Positions 9,669 through 17,558 of a stretch of 64,000 nucleotides of DNA are shown piece after piece (position 1 is the stretch's first letter; each line of letters starts with the position of its first letter). Origin of the DNA: Burkholderia contaminans (GTDB lineage: Bacteria; Pseudomonadota; Gammaproteobacteria; Burkholderiales; Burkholderiaceae); the NCBI RefSeq assembly GCF_029633825.1, contig NZ_CP090641.1, positions 1,488,001-1,552,000 on the forward strand. Reading direction: 5' to 3'. The notes below the pieces were generated by a model. The model did no database searches and was not told the origin of the DNA. It saw only the letters and a list, made by a program, of their open reading frames with translations. The translations under genes and the position numbers were made by a program.

Positions 9669-10088
9669 TTACACGAAACGCGCGCGAATGCGCTGCGCGA
9701 GCGCTTCGAGCGTCGCCGCGTCGGCGATCTCGCGTGCATGCATCCGCAGCTCGGCGCCTTCCCAGCGCGGGATCACGTGGAAGTGCACATGCGGCACCGT
9801 CTGGCCGGCGGCCGCGCCGTTGAACTGGCCGATGAACACGCCGTCCGGCTCGAGCGCCGCGCGCACCGCCGCCGCCACGCGCTGCGTCATGCGGATGCCG
9901 GCCGCCGCCGCGTCGCCGGACAACTCGAAGATCTGCGCGGCCGGCTCCTTCGGGATCACGAGCACGTGGCCGTCGGCCTGCGGCATCAGATCCATGATCG
10001 CGAGGGTCGCGTCGTCTTCCGCGACTTTCACGCACGACAGTTCGCCGCGCAGGATTTTGGCGAACGGGTTGTTGTTGTCGTAGGACAT
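9669..10088 (-). CDS. HIT family hydrolase (Hint-like)
   Basis: A 139-residue histidine-triad protein. It begins MSYDNNNPFAKILRGE, has GHVLVIPK at 40-47 and the catalytic triad HVHFHV at 100-105 (His100/102/104). HIT proteins hydrolyse purine nucleoside phosphoramidates and related AMP conjugates in the cytosol. Length and motif order are normal for the family. It is divergent from the serine hydrolase gene. Confidence 0.92.
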   Translation of the reverse strand: MSYDNNNPFAKILRGELSCVKVAEDDATLAIMDLMPQADGHVLVIPKEPAAQIFELSGDAAAAGIRMTQRVAAAVRAALEPDGVFIGQFNGAAAGQTVPHVHFHVIPRWEGAELRMHAREIADAATLEALAQRIRARFV

Positions 10089-10343
10089 GGCGTTTTCCGA
10101 TAACGGTTGGACTGGGAGAGGGGGAAAGCGATGCCGGACGATTATCGGCCGATGGCGGGGCCGTTTTCAACTCGTTCACCGAGCGGTGGCGGCCGGATCG
10201 TCGGGCAGGACACGGGACGCGTCACGCACGGGCCACCGCCCGGTCGCCATCGCGCGTCAGGCCACCGCGATTGCAACGCATCGCCCGAACCTGAGACACT
10301 GCCGCATCGCTGCCTGCCGGCACGCCACCGAGGACGCTCGCGC

Positions 10344-11744
10344 ATGACGATCCCCTTCAAGAAGCTGATCCTGCGCGGCGTCGCGCTCGCCGTCGTCGTC
10401 GCGGTCGGCTACACGGGCTACATGCTGTCCCGGCTCGCGCCGATCGCGACCGGCTATGCGGCGAAGGCGCTGTGTTCCGGCGTGTACGTGTCGGGCCGCC
10501 CGGCCGCATCCGTGATCGACGTCGACATCATGGCGGGCGTGCACCCCCTGCTGAAACTGGTGCACCCGTCGATCGATCCCGACCATCATCGCGCGACGGC
10601 GACCTTCGCCGGCTTCGCCGAACGCGAGGCCGACTTCCGGCCCGGGCTCGGCTGCACGCTCGCGCTCGGGCCGTCGCCCGGCGCGTTGCCGGCCGCGCTG
10701 CCGCCTCTCCCCGATCCGCCGTCCACACAACCGGCACCGGTCACGCCGCCAGCCGGCATCGACGCACAGAAGCTGCAGACCGCACTCGACCGTGCGTTCG
10801 ACGAACCCGATCCGGCGCGGCCGCGGCGCACGCGCGCGGTCGTCGTGATGTGGCGCGGCCAGGTGATCGCCGAACGCTATGCGCCCGGCTTCACCGCCGA
10901 CACGCCGCTGCCCGGCTGGTCGATGACGAAGACCGTCACGGCCGCACTGGTCGGCACGCTGGTCGCGCAGCACAAGCTGTCGCCCGATGCGTCGGCGCTG
11001 CTGCCCGAATGGCGCGGCAGCGGCGATCCACGCGCGGCCATCACGCTCGACGCGCTACTGCGGATGACGAGCGGCCTGCAATTCAACGAGGACTACGACG
11101 ACCCGCTGTCCGACGTCGCATTGATGCTGTACGCGCAGCCCGATACCGCGCGGTTCGCCTCCGAAAAGCCGCTCGCCGCGACACCCGGCACACGGTGGTC
11201 CTACTCGAGCGGCACGAGCGCGATCCTCGCGCGCGTGATGCGCGAGGCACTGGGCAGCAGCGACGGCGACTACCTCGCGTTACCGCGCCGCGCGCTGTTC
11301 GCGCCGCTCGGGATGCGCAGTGCCGTGTTCGAGCCCGATGCGTCCGGCACGCTCGTCAGCCCGTCGTACATGTATGCGAGTGCGCGCGACTGGGCGCGCT
11401 TCGGGCAGTTGCTGCTGCAGGATGGCGTGTGGGACGGGCAGCGGCTGCTGCCGGAAGGCTGGGTGCGCTACCTGACGCGCACGACGCCGCAGTCGGAGCG
11501 CCAGGAGTATGGCGCGCAGCTGTGGGTCAAGGTGCCGGAGCCGTTCAACGATCGCGATCCGCATGCGGTCGCGATGCCGGCCGACGCGTTTCATGCGGTC
11601 GGCCATGAAGGCCAGTTCGTGAGCGTGGTGCCGAGTCGGCAACTGGTGGTCGTGCGGCTCGGGCTGTCGCGGCCGGAATCCGCGTGGAATCACGAGGCGT
11701 TTCTCGCGCGCGTGCTCGACGCGGTGCCGGCGCCCGGCGCGTGA
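10344..11744 (+). CDS. Membrane-anchored serine hydrolase of the beta-lactamase/class C family
   Basis: A 466-residue protein. An N-terminal membrane anchor or signal (MTIPFKKLILRGVALAVVVAVGY..., residues 8-30) is followed by a Pro-rich linker and a serine hydrolase domain. The catalytic SMTK (SxxK) lies in GWSMTKTVTAALVG, the second motif is Y-S-S in WSYSSGTSAIL, and a GHEGQ segment takes the place of the KTG loop. These are features of the EstB/6-aminohexanoate-dimer-hydrolase branch, so an esterase or amidase is likelier than a true beta-lactamase. The start was chosen because an upstream in-frame extension is Arg/Pro-rich nonsense. Confidence 0.85.
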   Translation: MTIPFKKLILRGVALAVVVAVGYTGYMLSRLAPIATGYAAKALCSGVYVSGRPAASVIDVDIMAGVHPLLKLVHPSIDPDHHRATATFAGFAEREADFRPGLGCTLALGPSPGALPAALPPLPDPPSTQPAPVTPPAGIDAQKLQTALDRAFDEPDPARPRRTRAVVVMWRGQVIAERYAPGFTADTPLPGWSMTKTVTAALVGTLVAQHKLSPDASALLPEWRGSGDPRAAITLDALLRMTSGLQFNEDYDDPLSDVALMLYAQPDTARFASEKPLAATPGTRWSYSSGTSAILARVMREALGSSDGDYLALPRRALFAPLGMRSAVFEPDASGTLVSPSYMYASARDWARFGQLLLQDGVWDGQRLLPEGWVRYLTRTTPQSERQEYGAQLWVKVPEPFNDRDPHAVAMPADAFHAVGHEGQFVSVVPSRQLVVVRLGLSRPESAWNHEAFLARVLDAVPAPGA

Positions 11745-11767
11745 CAACAGGCCCTCAGGCCCGTTGT
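11744..11767. terminator. Hairpin between convergent genes
   Basis: ACAACAGGCC (11744-11753), a 4-nt CTCA loop and GGCCCGTTGT (11758-11767) pair at 9 of 10 positions right at the stop codon of the serine hydrolase. There is no U-tract, so terminator activity is uncertain. Confidence 0.35.
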
Positions 11768-11836
11768 GCATACTGCTCATGACGCGAACGCGGCGGCGCT
11801 TGCCACGCCGCCGCGCCGCGCACTACCTGCGACGCG

Positions 11837-12460
11837 TCACGGGTTCGCGCTGCCTGCGTACTTCTGGAACCCTTCGCGCGTCGCGAGGCGTTCGACATAG
11901 CGCGACACCGCCGGGAAATCCGGATGCTCGAACGGCGTGCCGAACCAGCGGTTCACCGACAGGCCGATCGGAATATCCGCGAGGGTAAAACCGTTGCCGG
12001 CCACGTATGCGCCGGTCGCCTCGAGCTGCGTGTTCAGCACCTGCATGTGCTTCGTCCAGCCCGCGATCGACTGCGCGATGCCGGCCGGATCCTGGTGATC
12101 GGGCGATTTGCGCACGAGGCCGAGGAACGCGCCGACCCACGAGCGGTTCAGGTCCGCACCCTGCCAGTCGATCCACTGATCGACCCGCGCGCGCGCCTGC
12201 GGCTCGGCCGGATACAGTGCATCGCCGCCATAGCGGTTCGCGAGGTAGCGGATGATCGTGTTCGATTCCCAGAGCACGAAATCGTCGTCCTTGATGACGG
12301 GCACGAGACCGTTCGGATTCAGCGCAAGATAGGCCGGATCGTTGGTCGTGCGGAAGCCCGCGCCCCAGTCTTCCTGTTCGAACGGCAGGTTCAGCTCGGT
12401 GCACAGCCACAGCACCTTGCGGACGTTGATGGACGGGATCTTGCCGAGGATGTGCAGCAT
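11837..12460 (-). CDS. Glutathione S-transferase
   Basis: A 207-residue GST. The N-terminal thioredoxin-like domain has the cis-Pro/GSH-site region [27 protein letters not shown] (NGxVPxL and ESxxI motifs), and the C-terminal helical domain runs from about residue 90 with '[12 protein letters not shown]'. The start is fixed by an AAGGAG site 6 bases before the ATG at 12460. It is likely to conjugate or reduce electrophiles in the cytosol; the substrate is unknown. Confidence 0.9.
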   Translation of the reverse strand: MLHILGKIPSINVRKVLWLCTELNLPFEQEDWGAGFRTTNDPAYLALNPNGLVPVIKDDDFVLWESNTIIRYLANRYGGDALYPAEPQARARVDQWIDWQGADLNRSWVGAFLGLVRKSPDHQDPAGIAQSIAGWTKHMQVLNTQLEATGAYVAGNGFTLADIPIGLSVNRWFGTPFEHPDFPAVSRYVERLATREGFQKYAGSANP

Positions 12461-12532
12461 GCAGTCTCCTTGTGAGGTCGGATGCGGGGCATTCGGGACG
12501 CACGACACGTGCCGAACGCGTTCACGCCGAGT

Positions 12533-14032
12533 TTATACGCGACCTCGGGGCAAGCGACAGGCCATGCACGGAAAATCCGCATGCGGACGATTCGTCAGGT
12601 CACGCAGCGCGTGCTCGGCCGTCGGGAACCGGAACATGAATCCGTCCTGATGCAGGCGTGCCGGCATCACGCGCTGCCCGTCCAGCAGCAGCTCGGCCAT
12701 CTCGCCCATCGCGATGCGCAGCGGCGCGGCCGGCACGTGCAGCCAGGCCGGGCGGCGCAGCACCTTCGACACGACCTGCACGAACTCGCGCTGGGTCAGC
12801 GGCGCGGGCGCAACCGCGTTGTAGACGCCGTGCATGCCCGGGTTCGCCATCGCACGCGCGATGATCCGCAGCACGTCGTCCCGATGGATCCAGCTCATCA
12901 CCTGCGTGCCGTCGCCGAATCGCCCGCCCATCCCGACGTAGTGCGGCAACAGCATCGGGCGCAGCGCGCCGCCGGGGCCGAACACGACGCCCAGCCGCAG
13001 CACCACCGAACGAACGCCGTGACGCTCGAGCGGTCGTGCAGACTGCTCCCACTGCCGGCACAGCTCGGACATGAAGCCGGCGCCGGCGCTGCTGCTCTCG
13101 TCGAGCCGCTCGTCGGCGGGACGCACGCCGTAATAACCGATCGCTGACGCCTGGATCCACGTGCGCGGCTTGACCTCGGCGGTCTCGACCCAGCGCATCA
13201 GCGATTCCGTGACGCCGACGCGGCTCGCGAGCAGCACCGCCCGCCGACGCTTGCTCCAGCGTGCACCGAGCACCGGCGCGCCCGCTAGATTGATGACCGT
13301 GTCGAAACGTTCGTGCGGCTGCAGCTGACCGACGGACGTCACGCTGCGCACGCGGCCGTGAAACGTGTAGGCTGCGCGCAGCGGATCGCGCGCCAGCAAC
13401 GTAACCGTATGCCCCGCATCGAGCAGATGGTTCACGAGGGTTTCGCCGATGAAGCCGGTCCCGCCCGTGACGAGCACGTTCCCCGGCGGCTGCCCCGCGA
13501 ACGGATTGGCAACCGGCGCGCGTCGCGCGATCCGGCAGGCCGCGATCCCGTCGCGGATTCCCGATACCGTCACGCCGACGGCAAAGAGGCTCAGCACCCA
13601 GCCGCGCCAGCCGAGATCGAGCGCCTGCAGCGCGGTCGGCTCGTGCGCCCACGCGGCCAGTTGCATCGCGATCATCCCGAACAGCGCGCCGCCGTTGACG
13701 GCCAGCAGCGTGTGCAGCACGCGCTCGGTCGCCGGCAGCTTGCGGCTCTGGTCCTCGACGACGAAATCCCACAACGTCAGCACCACCTCGACCACCACCA
13801 CCGCCGCGATGGCCGCGACCCACGCACCGTGGAAGGCGACGTTCGCAATCGATGCGAACACGAGACCGTAAAGCACGGAGCGCACCGCGTGAATTCCCAG
13901 CTCGAGCTGCGCACGCGGGCTGTGCGGGAGATCCTGCGTGAGTTCGTGGTGATAAAGCGTATCGAATGCGCCCATCGCGCCCTGCACGATCAGCAGGTTG
14001 AGCGCCCAGTCGTAAGCAGGCAAGGTGTTCAT
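12533..14032 (-). CDS. Membrane domain fused to TIGR01777-family NAD-dependent epimerase (YfcH/SulA-like)
   Basis: A 499-residue fusion, about 200 residues longer than YfcH-type proteins (near 300). Residues 1 to about 160 form a membrane domain of roughly four segments (NLLIVQGAMGAFDTLYHHE..., GLVFASIANVAFHGAWVAAI, and so on). The Rossmann domain begins with GGTGFIG at 190-196 and has 'NLAGAPV', 'IGYYG' and the C-terminal GDGTQVMSWIHRDD signature of TIGR01777. The start has a GGAGGGACG site and overlaps the previous gene's stop by ATGA, so the two are translationally coupled. It is the last gene of the GbsR-linked cassette. Function is unknown; the fusion ties an SDR-type enzyme to the membrane. 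Confidence 0.85.
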   Translation of the reverse strand: MNTLPAYDWALNLLIVQGAMGAFDTLYHHELTQDLPHSPRAQLELGIHAVRSVLYGLVFASIANVAFHGAWVAAIAAVVVVEVVLTLWDFVVEDQSRKLPATERVLHTLLAVNGGALFGMIAMQLAAWAHEPTALQALDLGWRGWVLSLFAVGVTVSGIRDGIAACRIARRAPVANPFAGQPPGNVLVTGGTGFIGETLVNHLLDAGHTVTLLARDPLRAAYTFHGRVRSVTSVGQLQPHERFDTVINLAGAPVLGARWSKRRRAVLLASRVGVTESLMRWVETAEVKPRTWIQASAIGYYGVRPADERLDESSSAGAGFMSELCRQWEQSARPLERHGVRSVVLRLGVVFGPGGALRPMLLPHYVGMGGRFGDGTQVMSWIHRDDVLRIIARAMANPGMHGVYNAVAPAPLTQREFVQVVSKVLRRPAWLHVPAAPLRIAMGEMAELLLDGQRVMPARLHQDGFMFRFPTAEHALRDLTNRPHADFPCMACRLPRGRV

Positions 14033-14901
14033 ACCGCGTCCCTCCTCCAAAGCCAGACAAGCGGCGGCACCATCGCGACGAGTGCCGCCGCGTCGATCGC
14101 CACGTGGCCCGATACATGGGCCTGCAATGAAAACAGCATGTCCTGCGGCGCCCAGATCAGCAGGCCGGCCAGCAGCCATCCCCACACTTCCCGTTTCCGC
14201 AAGCGGTTGCCGAGGTGCACGAGCGCCAGCATCCAGACCGATGCGCATTGCACCGTCGCGCCCATCAGCGACATCCACCAGACCTGCTGTGCACGCGCCG
14301 CGTCGGGCGCCGCTCCCGCCCAGAAATGCAGCTCGATGACGCGGTGATACGCATCGAGCCACGGCGCGCCGGCAACCCACGGAACGGCCATGCCGACGAG
14401 CACGTGCGCGGTCGCCGCGACGTACATCCAGGTCACGACGAGGCGGCGTGCAGCGCCACCCGCGGGACGATCTGGCGTGGGCTCAGCCGCACGTTCGCTA
14501 CCGCTACCGCACGCCGCCGCATCGCAAGGCGCTTCGGTGCGATAGCCGAGCCAGCGCGATACCGCATGCCGGTTGCGCGCGAAGCGGCGATACAGCAGCG
14601 CCAGCACACCGCGCACGGCCGGCACGCGAAGCAGCCGGACGAGCGTGCGGCGCCCGGTCAGCGCCTGGGCGGCCAGGATGCTGTCCACGCCGGTCAACAT
14701 GCGTCCGTCGGGCAGGCGCGCGTGCAGCTCGCGATTCAGCGCGGGCAGGTCGACGCCCAGCGGCGCGGGATCGAAACCCGGCTTGGCGATATCGACAAAA
14801 GCCAGCCGGTGTCGCGCGTCGCGGGCCCCGAGACGCTTGATCTCCGCGACGCATAACGGACATCGTCCGTCGAAGTACAGTACCAGTTCACTTGATCTCA
14901 T
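14029..14901 (-). CDS. DCC1-like thiol-disulfide oxidoreductase (DUF393) fused to membrane domain
   Basis: A 290-residue protein. The N-terminal DUF393/DCC domain has the redox motif YFDGRCPLCVAEIKRL (C14-P-L-C17) and 'GVDSILAAQALTGRR'. A linker follows, and residues 150-288 form a membrane part with about four segments (RRLVVTWMYVAATAHVLVGM ...). The ATG at 14901 is preferred over one at 14910 because the AAGGA site is 9 bases before it and abuts the other. It overlaps the next gene by 4 bp. DCC proteins are predicted thiol redox enzymes with unknown partners. Confidence 0.85.
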   Translation of the reverse strand: MRSSELVLYFDGRCPLCVAEIKRLGARDARHRLAFVDIAKPGFDPAPLGVDLPALNRELHARLPDGRMLTGVDSILAAQALTGRRTLVRLLRVPAVRGVLALLYRRFARNRHAVSRWLGYRTEAPCDAAACGSGSERAAEPTPDRPAGGAARRLVVTWMYVAATAHVLVGMAVPWVAGAPWLDAYHRVIELHFWAGAAPDAARAQQVWWMSLMGATVQCASVWMLALVHLGNRLRKREVWGWLLAGLLIWAPQDMLFSLQAHVSGHVAIDAAALVAMVPPLVWLWRRDAV

Positions 14902-15001
14902 GATTCGCATTCCTTCTTATTACCTGTCGCATGCTTCATGAATCGATCGACTGCTTTCCTCCATGCCGTACCGCCACTTCAGCGCAGCGGCGGCGGCACG
15001 C

Positions 15002-15472
15002 TTACATCGGCTTGAGCACCATCAGGAAGTAGACGGTCAGCATCGCGAAGAACGCCGGATAGCCGAGCAGTTCCCAGCGCTTCGCATAACGCCAGTACCG
15101 TTCCGGCAGTGCGGCGTTGCCGTTCGCGTGCGCGAGCTTCGCCATCGATGCCAGTTCAAGCTGCAGCCACACGACCGGCAACCAGCACACGCCGGCGATC
15201 GCATACAGCACGATCGACGCGACGAGCCACGGCGTATCCCACGGCCAGCCGGCCGTGTGCGCGAGCCAGAGCCCCGATGCCGGCTGGAAGATCACGGCCG
15301 GCGTCGTGAACCACCAGTCCGCGCGCACCACGAGGCGCGACACGGCCGCAATAGCAGGCACCGAGCGCGTGCGGTTCGCGAAGAACAGGTAGAACGCGGT
15401 GCCGAACCCGGTGCCGACCAGCAGCACCGAGGACAGGATGTGAAGCGCCTTGATGACGAGATAGGTATTCAT
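15002..15472 (-). CDS. DUF2269 family integral membrane protein
   Basis: A 156-residue membrane protein with four hydrophobic segments. It begins MNTYLVIKALHILSSVLLVG and contains 'ADWWFTTPAVIFQPASGLWL', the conserved W-W/Q-P-x-x-G pattern of DUF2269. The start codon overlaps the stop of the upstream SDR-DoxX gene (ATGA, 15469-15472), so the two are coupled. A 100-bp gap separates it from the DCC gene downstream. Function unknown. Confidence 0.85.
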   Translation of the reverse strand: MNTYLVIKALHILSSVLLVGTGFGTAFYLFFANRTRSVPAIAAVSRLVVRADWWFTTPAVIFQPASGLWLAHTAGWPWDTPWLVASIVLYAIAGVCWLPVVWLQLELASMAKLAHANGNAALPERYWRYAKRWELLGYPAFFAMLTVYFLMVLKPM

Positions 15473-16776
15473 GCTTGTTCTTCTTCTGAAAAAAGGATCA
15501 ACAGGATGGCGAGGATCGGCACGTTCTTGAGCACGGGGCCGAACGGTTCGGCGAGCAGGCCCGGCATCGTGACCGCAATGACCGCCGAATACGCGACGAT
15601 CAGCGCGGCTTGCGCGCCCCACAGGCGGCGCGACGGCGCGACGACGGTCGCGATGCCGAACGAGAAGTCCAGCGCGCTGGCCGCATAGAGCGCGATCAGC
15701 GCGGGCAGCCCCGTCAGGTGCGCAGGCGCGAGCAGCGCGAGGCTCGCGTGCAGCGGATGGATGAACGCGCTGGCGATGGCCGTCCAGATCCACACGATCG
15801 CCAGCGCGCCGCGCAACAGCGGGCGACGCCACATCGCGAGCGCATCGCGACGCAGCGCGGCGGCTTCCGCGCCGATGAAGCCGTCGATCCCGCGTGGCGG
15901 CCGGCCGAGCATCGCCGTGGCGGCGGCCGGATCGCCGGTGTTCCCGCCACGCAGCATCGTCCACGTGTCGCGTGTGAAGATCGCGCCCGGCAGCGTGCCG
16001 AGCAGCGCGGCCGCCATACCGGCCAGCGGGCCCGGCAATCCGATGCGAGCGGCCGGCGGAAACCCCAGCGCCGCGCGGTAGCGGGCCAGCATCTCGCGGT
16101 ATTCGACTTCGTCGGCGCCGACCACATCGATCACCGCGCGGCCCACCGCCGGCGCATCGACGCACCGCGCGACGACTTCGGCGAGATCGTCGACGTGCAC
16201 GGGGCGCAGCCGCTGATGGCCACCGGCCGGCAGGACCTGCACCGGCAGGCTCGCGAGCATCCGGAAAAACCGCGCCGACGCGCCGTCCGTGCCATAGACG
16301 AGCGCGGGGCGCACGATCCGGAAGTCGATCGGCAGCGTCTTCAGGAAGCGGTCGGCAGCGCACTTGCTGGCGAAGTAGCGCGTATTGCCGCGCTCGACGC
16401 CGAGCGCCGAGATCTGGATCACGCGCCGCACGCCGGCGCGGCAGCACGCGGTGAAGAGCGCGCACGGCGCGGCGCGATGCACGGCGTCGAGCGTCGCGCC
16501 GCGCTGATCGGCAAGGATGCCGACCGCATTGATCACCACGTCGACGCCTTCCAGCCGCGCGAGCCACGCGTCCGGATCGATGTCCTGCGCGAAGTCGATC
16601 TCGACGTCGCACAGGCCTGTCGCATGACGCACGCCGCGCAGCACGCGATGGCCGCCGGCTTCGAGCTGTGCGCACAGTGCCCGCCCGATGAAGCCGTTCG
16701 CACCGCACACGAGAACGGTCATGCTGTGCGCCCGGGTGCGGCCATGCGGGCGGGTCGACGGCAAGACGGTGTCCAT
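15469..16776 (-). CDS. NAD(P)-binding SDR (NDUFA9-like) fused to DoxX-like membrane domain
   Basis: A 435-residue fusion. The N-terminal extended-type SDR has GANGFIG near residue 25, 'VDVVINAVGIL' and 'GVERGNTRYFASKCAADRFL' (Y-x3-K). The C-terminal about 110 residues are four membrane helices of the DoxX-like type (RGALAIVWIWTAIASAFIHP ... LDFSFGIATVV). The ATG at 16776 is 6 bases after AGAGG; an ATG at 16782 touches that site and is less likely. It is the first structural gene of the cassette and begins 19 bases downstream of a perfect inverted-repeat operator. Confidence 0.87.
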   Translation of the reverse strand: MDTVLPSTRPHGRTRAHSMTVLVCGANGFIGRALCAQLEAGGHRVLRGVRHATGLCDVEIDFAQDIDPDAWLARLEGVDVVINAVGILADQRGATLDAVHRAAPCALFTACCRAGVRRVIQISALGVERGNTRYFASKCAADRFLKTLPIDFRIVRPALVYGTDGASARFFRMLASLPVQVLPAGGHQRLRPVHVDDLAEVVARCVDAPAVGRAVIDVVGADEVEYREMLARYRAALGFPPAARIGLPGPLAGMAAALLGTLPGAIFTRDTWTMLRGGNTGDPAAATAMLGRPPRGIDGFIGAEAAALRRDALAMWRRPLLRGALAIVWIWTAIASAFIHPLHASLALLAPAHLTGLPALIALYAASALDFSFGIATVVAPSRRLWGAQAALIVAYSAVIAVTMPGLLAEPFGPVLKNVPILAILLILFSEEEQA

Positions 16777-16794
16777 TTTCATCCTCTATTTACA

Positions 16795-16820
16795 GTTATT
16801 TCTGTACAGACAGAAATAAC
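16795..16820. promoter_or_regulatory. GbsR-type operator in front of the SDR-DoxX operon
   Basis: A perfect 11-bp inverted repeat, GTTATTTCTGT (16795-16805), ACAG, ACAGAAATAAC (16810-16820). It shares the half-sites GTTATTTCT / AGAAATAAC with the same 8-bp separation as the site upstream of the regulator gene (17419-17448). This fits one dimeric repressor binding both. Confidence 0.8.
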
Positions 16821-16827
16821 AACCCCG

Positions 16828-16850
16828 AAAAAAGCGGGCTGGCTGCCCGC
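16828..16850 (-). terminator. Rho-independent terminator of the GbsR-family gene
   Basis: The minus strand reads GCGGGC (16850-16845), a 5-nt loop, GCCCGC (16839-16834), then six Ts (16833-16828), 14 bases after the regulator's stop. It separates the regulator transcript from the operon, which then starts from its own operator region. Confidence 0.88.
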
Positions 16851-16864
16851 ATTTCACATACCGC

Positions 16865-17398
16865 TTACTTCGACGGCTTGCGCCTTACCGTCTGGCTGAT
16901 CTTCGCGCCGATGCCGAGCGCCTTCATCAGCGTATCGGGCTTGAGCCGCAGCATCTCGTCCGACCAGGTCGTGAGCGTCTCGACGAACTGCAGCGTGTCG
17001 CGGATGCGCTGCTCGGTCTCGCGGCTCTCGTTCGCGATCTCGGGATTCGTCAGGCAATCGCGCAGCACCGTGAGCGTCGGCTCGATCTCGCGCTGCCGCC
17101 GCCCTTCGACGATCAGTTTGAACAGTTCCCAGATGTCGGTCGACGTCTCGAAGTGGTCGCGGCGGTCGCCCAGCACGTGCACGACTTTCGCCAGCCGCCA
17201 CGCCTGAAGCTCCTTCAGGCTCGTGCTGACGTTGGAGCGCGCCACGTTGAGCGTCTCGGCGATCTCGTCGGCCGCGATCGGCCGGCCGGCCAGATAGAGC
17301 AGCGCGTGGATCTGCGAGACGGTGCGGTTGACGCCCCACCGCGAGCCCATTTCGCCCCAGTGGAGAATGAATCGTTCGGCTATCGGTGTGAGTTCCAT
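16865..17398 (-). CDS. GbsR/MarR-family transcriptional regulator, apparently leaderless
   Basis: A 177-residue regulator: MELTPIAERFILHWGEMGSR opens as in the GbsR family, followed by the winged helix (TVSQIHALLYL ... AADEIAETLNVARSNVSTSLKEL) and a helical C-terminal dimer region. The start at 17398 is chosen by family similarity. It lacks a ribosome-binding site, and the -10 element ends only 7 bases upstream, implying a leaderless mRNA. Twin operators at this promoter and before the next operon imply autorepression and control of the cassette. Ligand unknown; related GbsR proteins sense choline-type compounds, others are uncharacterised. Confidence 0.85.
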   Translation of the reverse strand: MELTPIAERFILHWGEMGSRWGVNRTVSQIHALLYLAGRPIAADEIAETLNVARSNVSTSLKELQAWRLAKVVHVLGDRRDHFETSTDIWELFKLIVEGRRQREIEPTLTVLRDCLTNPEIANESRETEQRIRDTLQFVETLTTWSDEMLRLKPDTLMKALGIGAKISQTVRRKPSK

Positions 17399-17405
17399 GA
17401 CGTGA

Positions 17406-17434
17406 AATTTAGGCATTTCAGTTATTTCTGTCAA
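17406..17434 (-). promoter_or_regulatory. Sigma70 promoter of the GbsR-family gene
   Basis: On the minus strand, TTGACA (17434-17429), a 17-bp spacer and TAAATT (17411-17406). This is close to consensus. The expected transcription start, 6-8 bases on, coincides with the ATG at 17398. Confidence 0.75.
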
Positions 17435-17448
17435 GAGAGAAATAACTG
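17419..17448. promoter_or_regulatory. GbsR-type operator overlapping the regulator's promoter
   Basis: CAGTTATTTCT (17419-17429), 8 bp, AGAAATAACTG (17438-17448). This is a perfect 11-bp inverted repeat covering the -35 box and most of the spacer. The half-sites match the 16795-16820 site, supporting autorepression. Confidence 0.8.
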
Positions 17449-17558
17449 GACGATCCGCCGGGTTCCGGCCGCGGCCGCCCGCGATCGGCCGCTTCCTTTA
17501 CAATGCGCGGGATTTTCCCGAATTCAGGCCGTCCCAGCCTTTCTGACTAGAGGTTTCC

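Noticed and set aside
10344..11744. True class C beta-lactamase (AmpC)
   Set aside because: The serine hydrolase has SMTK and Y-S-S but no KTG or AmpC-type Y-A/S-N motif, and it has a long membrane-anchored N-terminal region, so an esterase/amidase is likelier.
14033..14380. N-terminal extension of the TIGR01777 fusion gene
   Set aside because: The extension overlaps the DCC gene in another frame, is Arg-rich, and a GGAGGG site marks the internal start at 14032.
15473..16708. Reading frame joining DUF2269 to an upstream 400-residue extension
   Set aside because: The upstream part is an out-of-frame shadow of the SDR-DoxX gene; the true DUF2269 start is coupled to that gene's stop.
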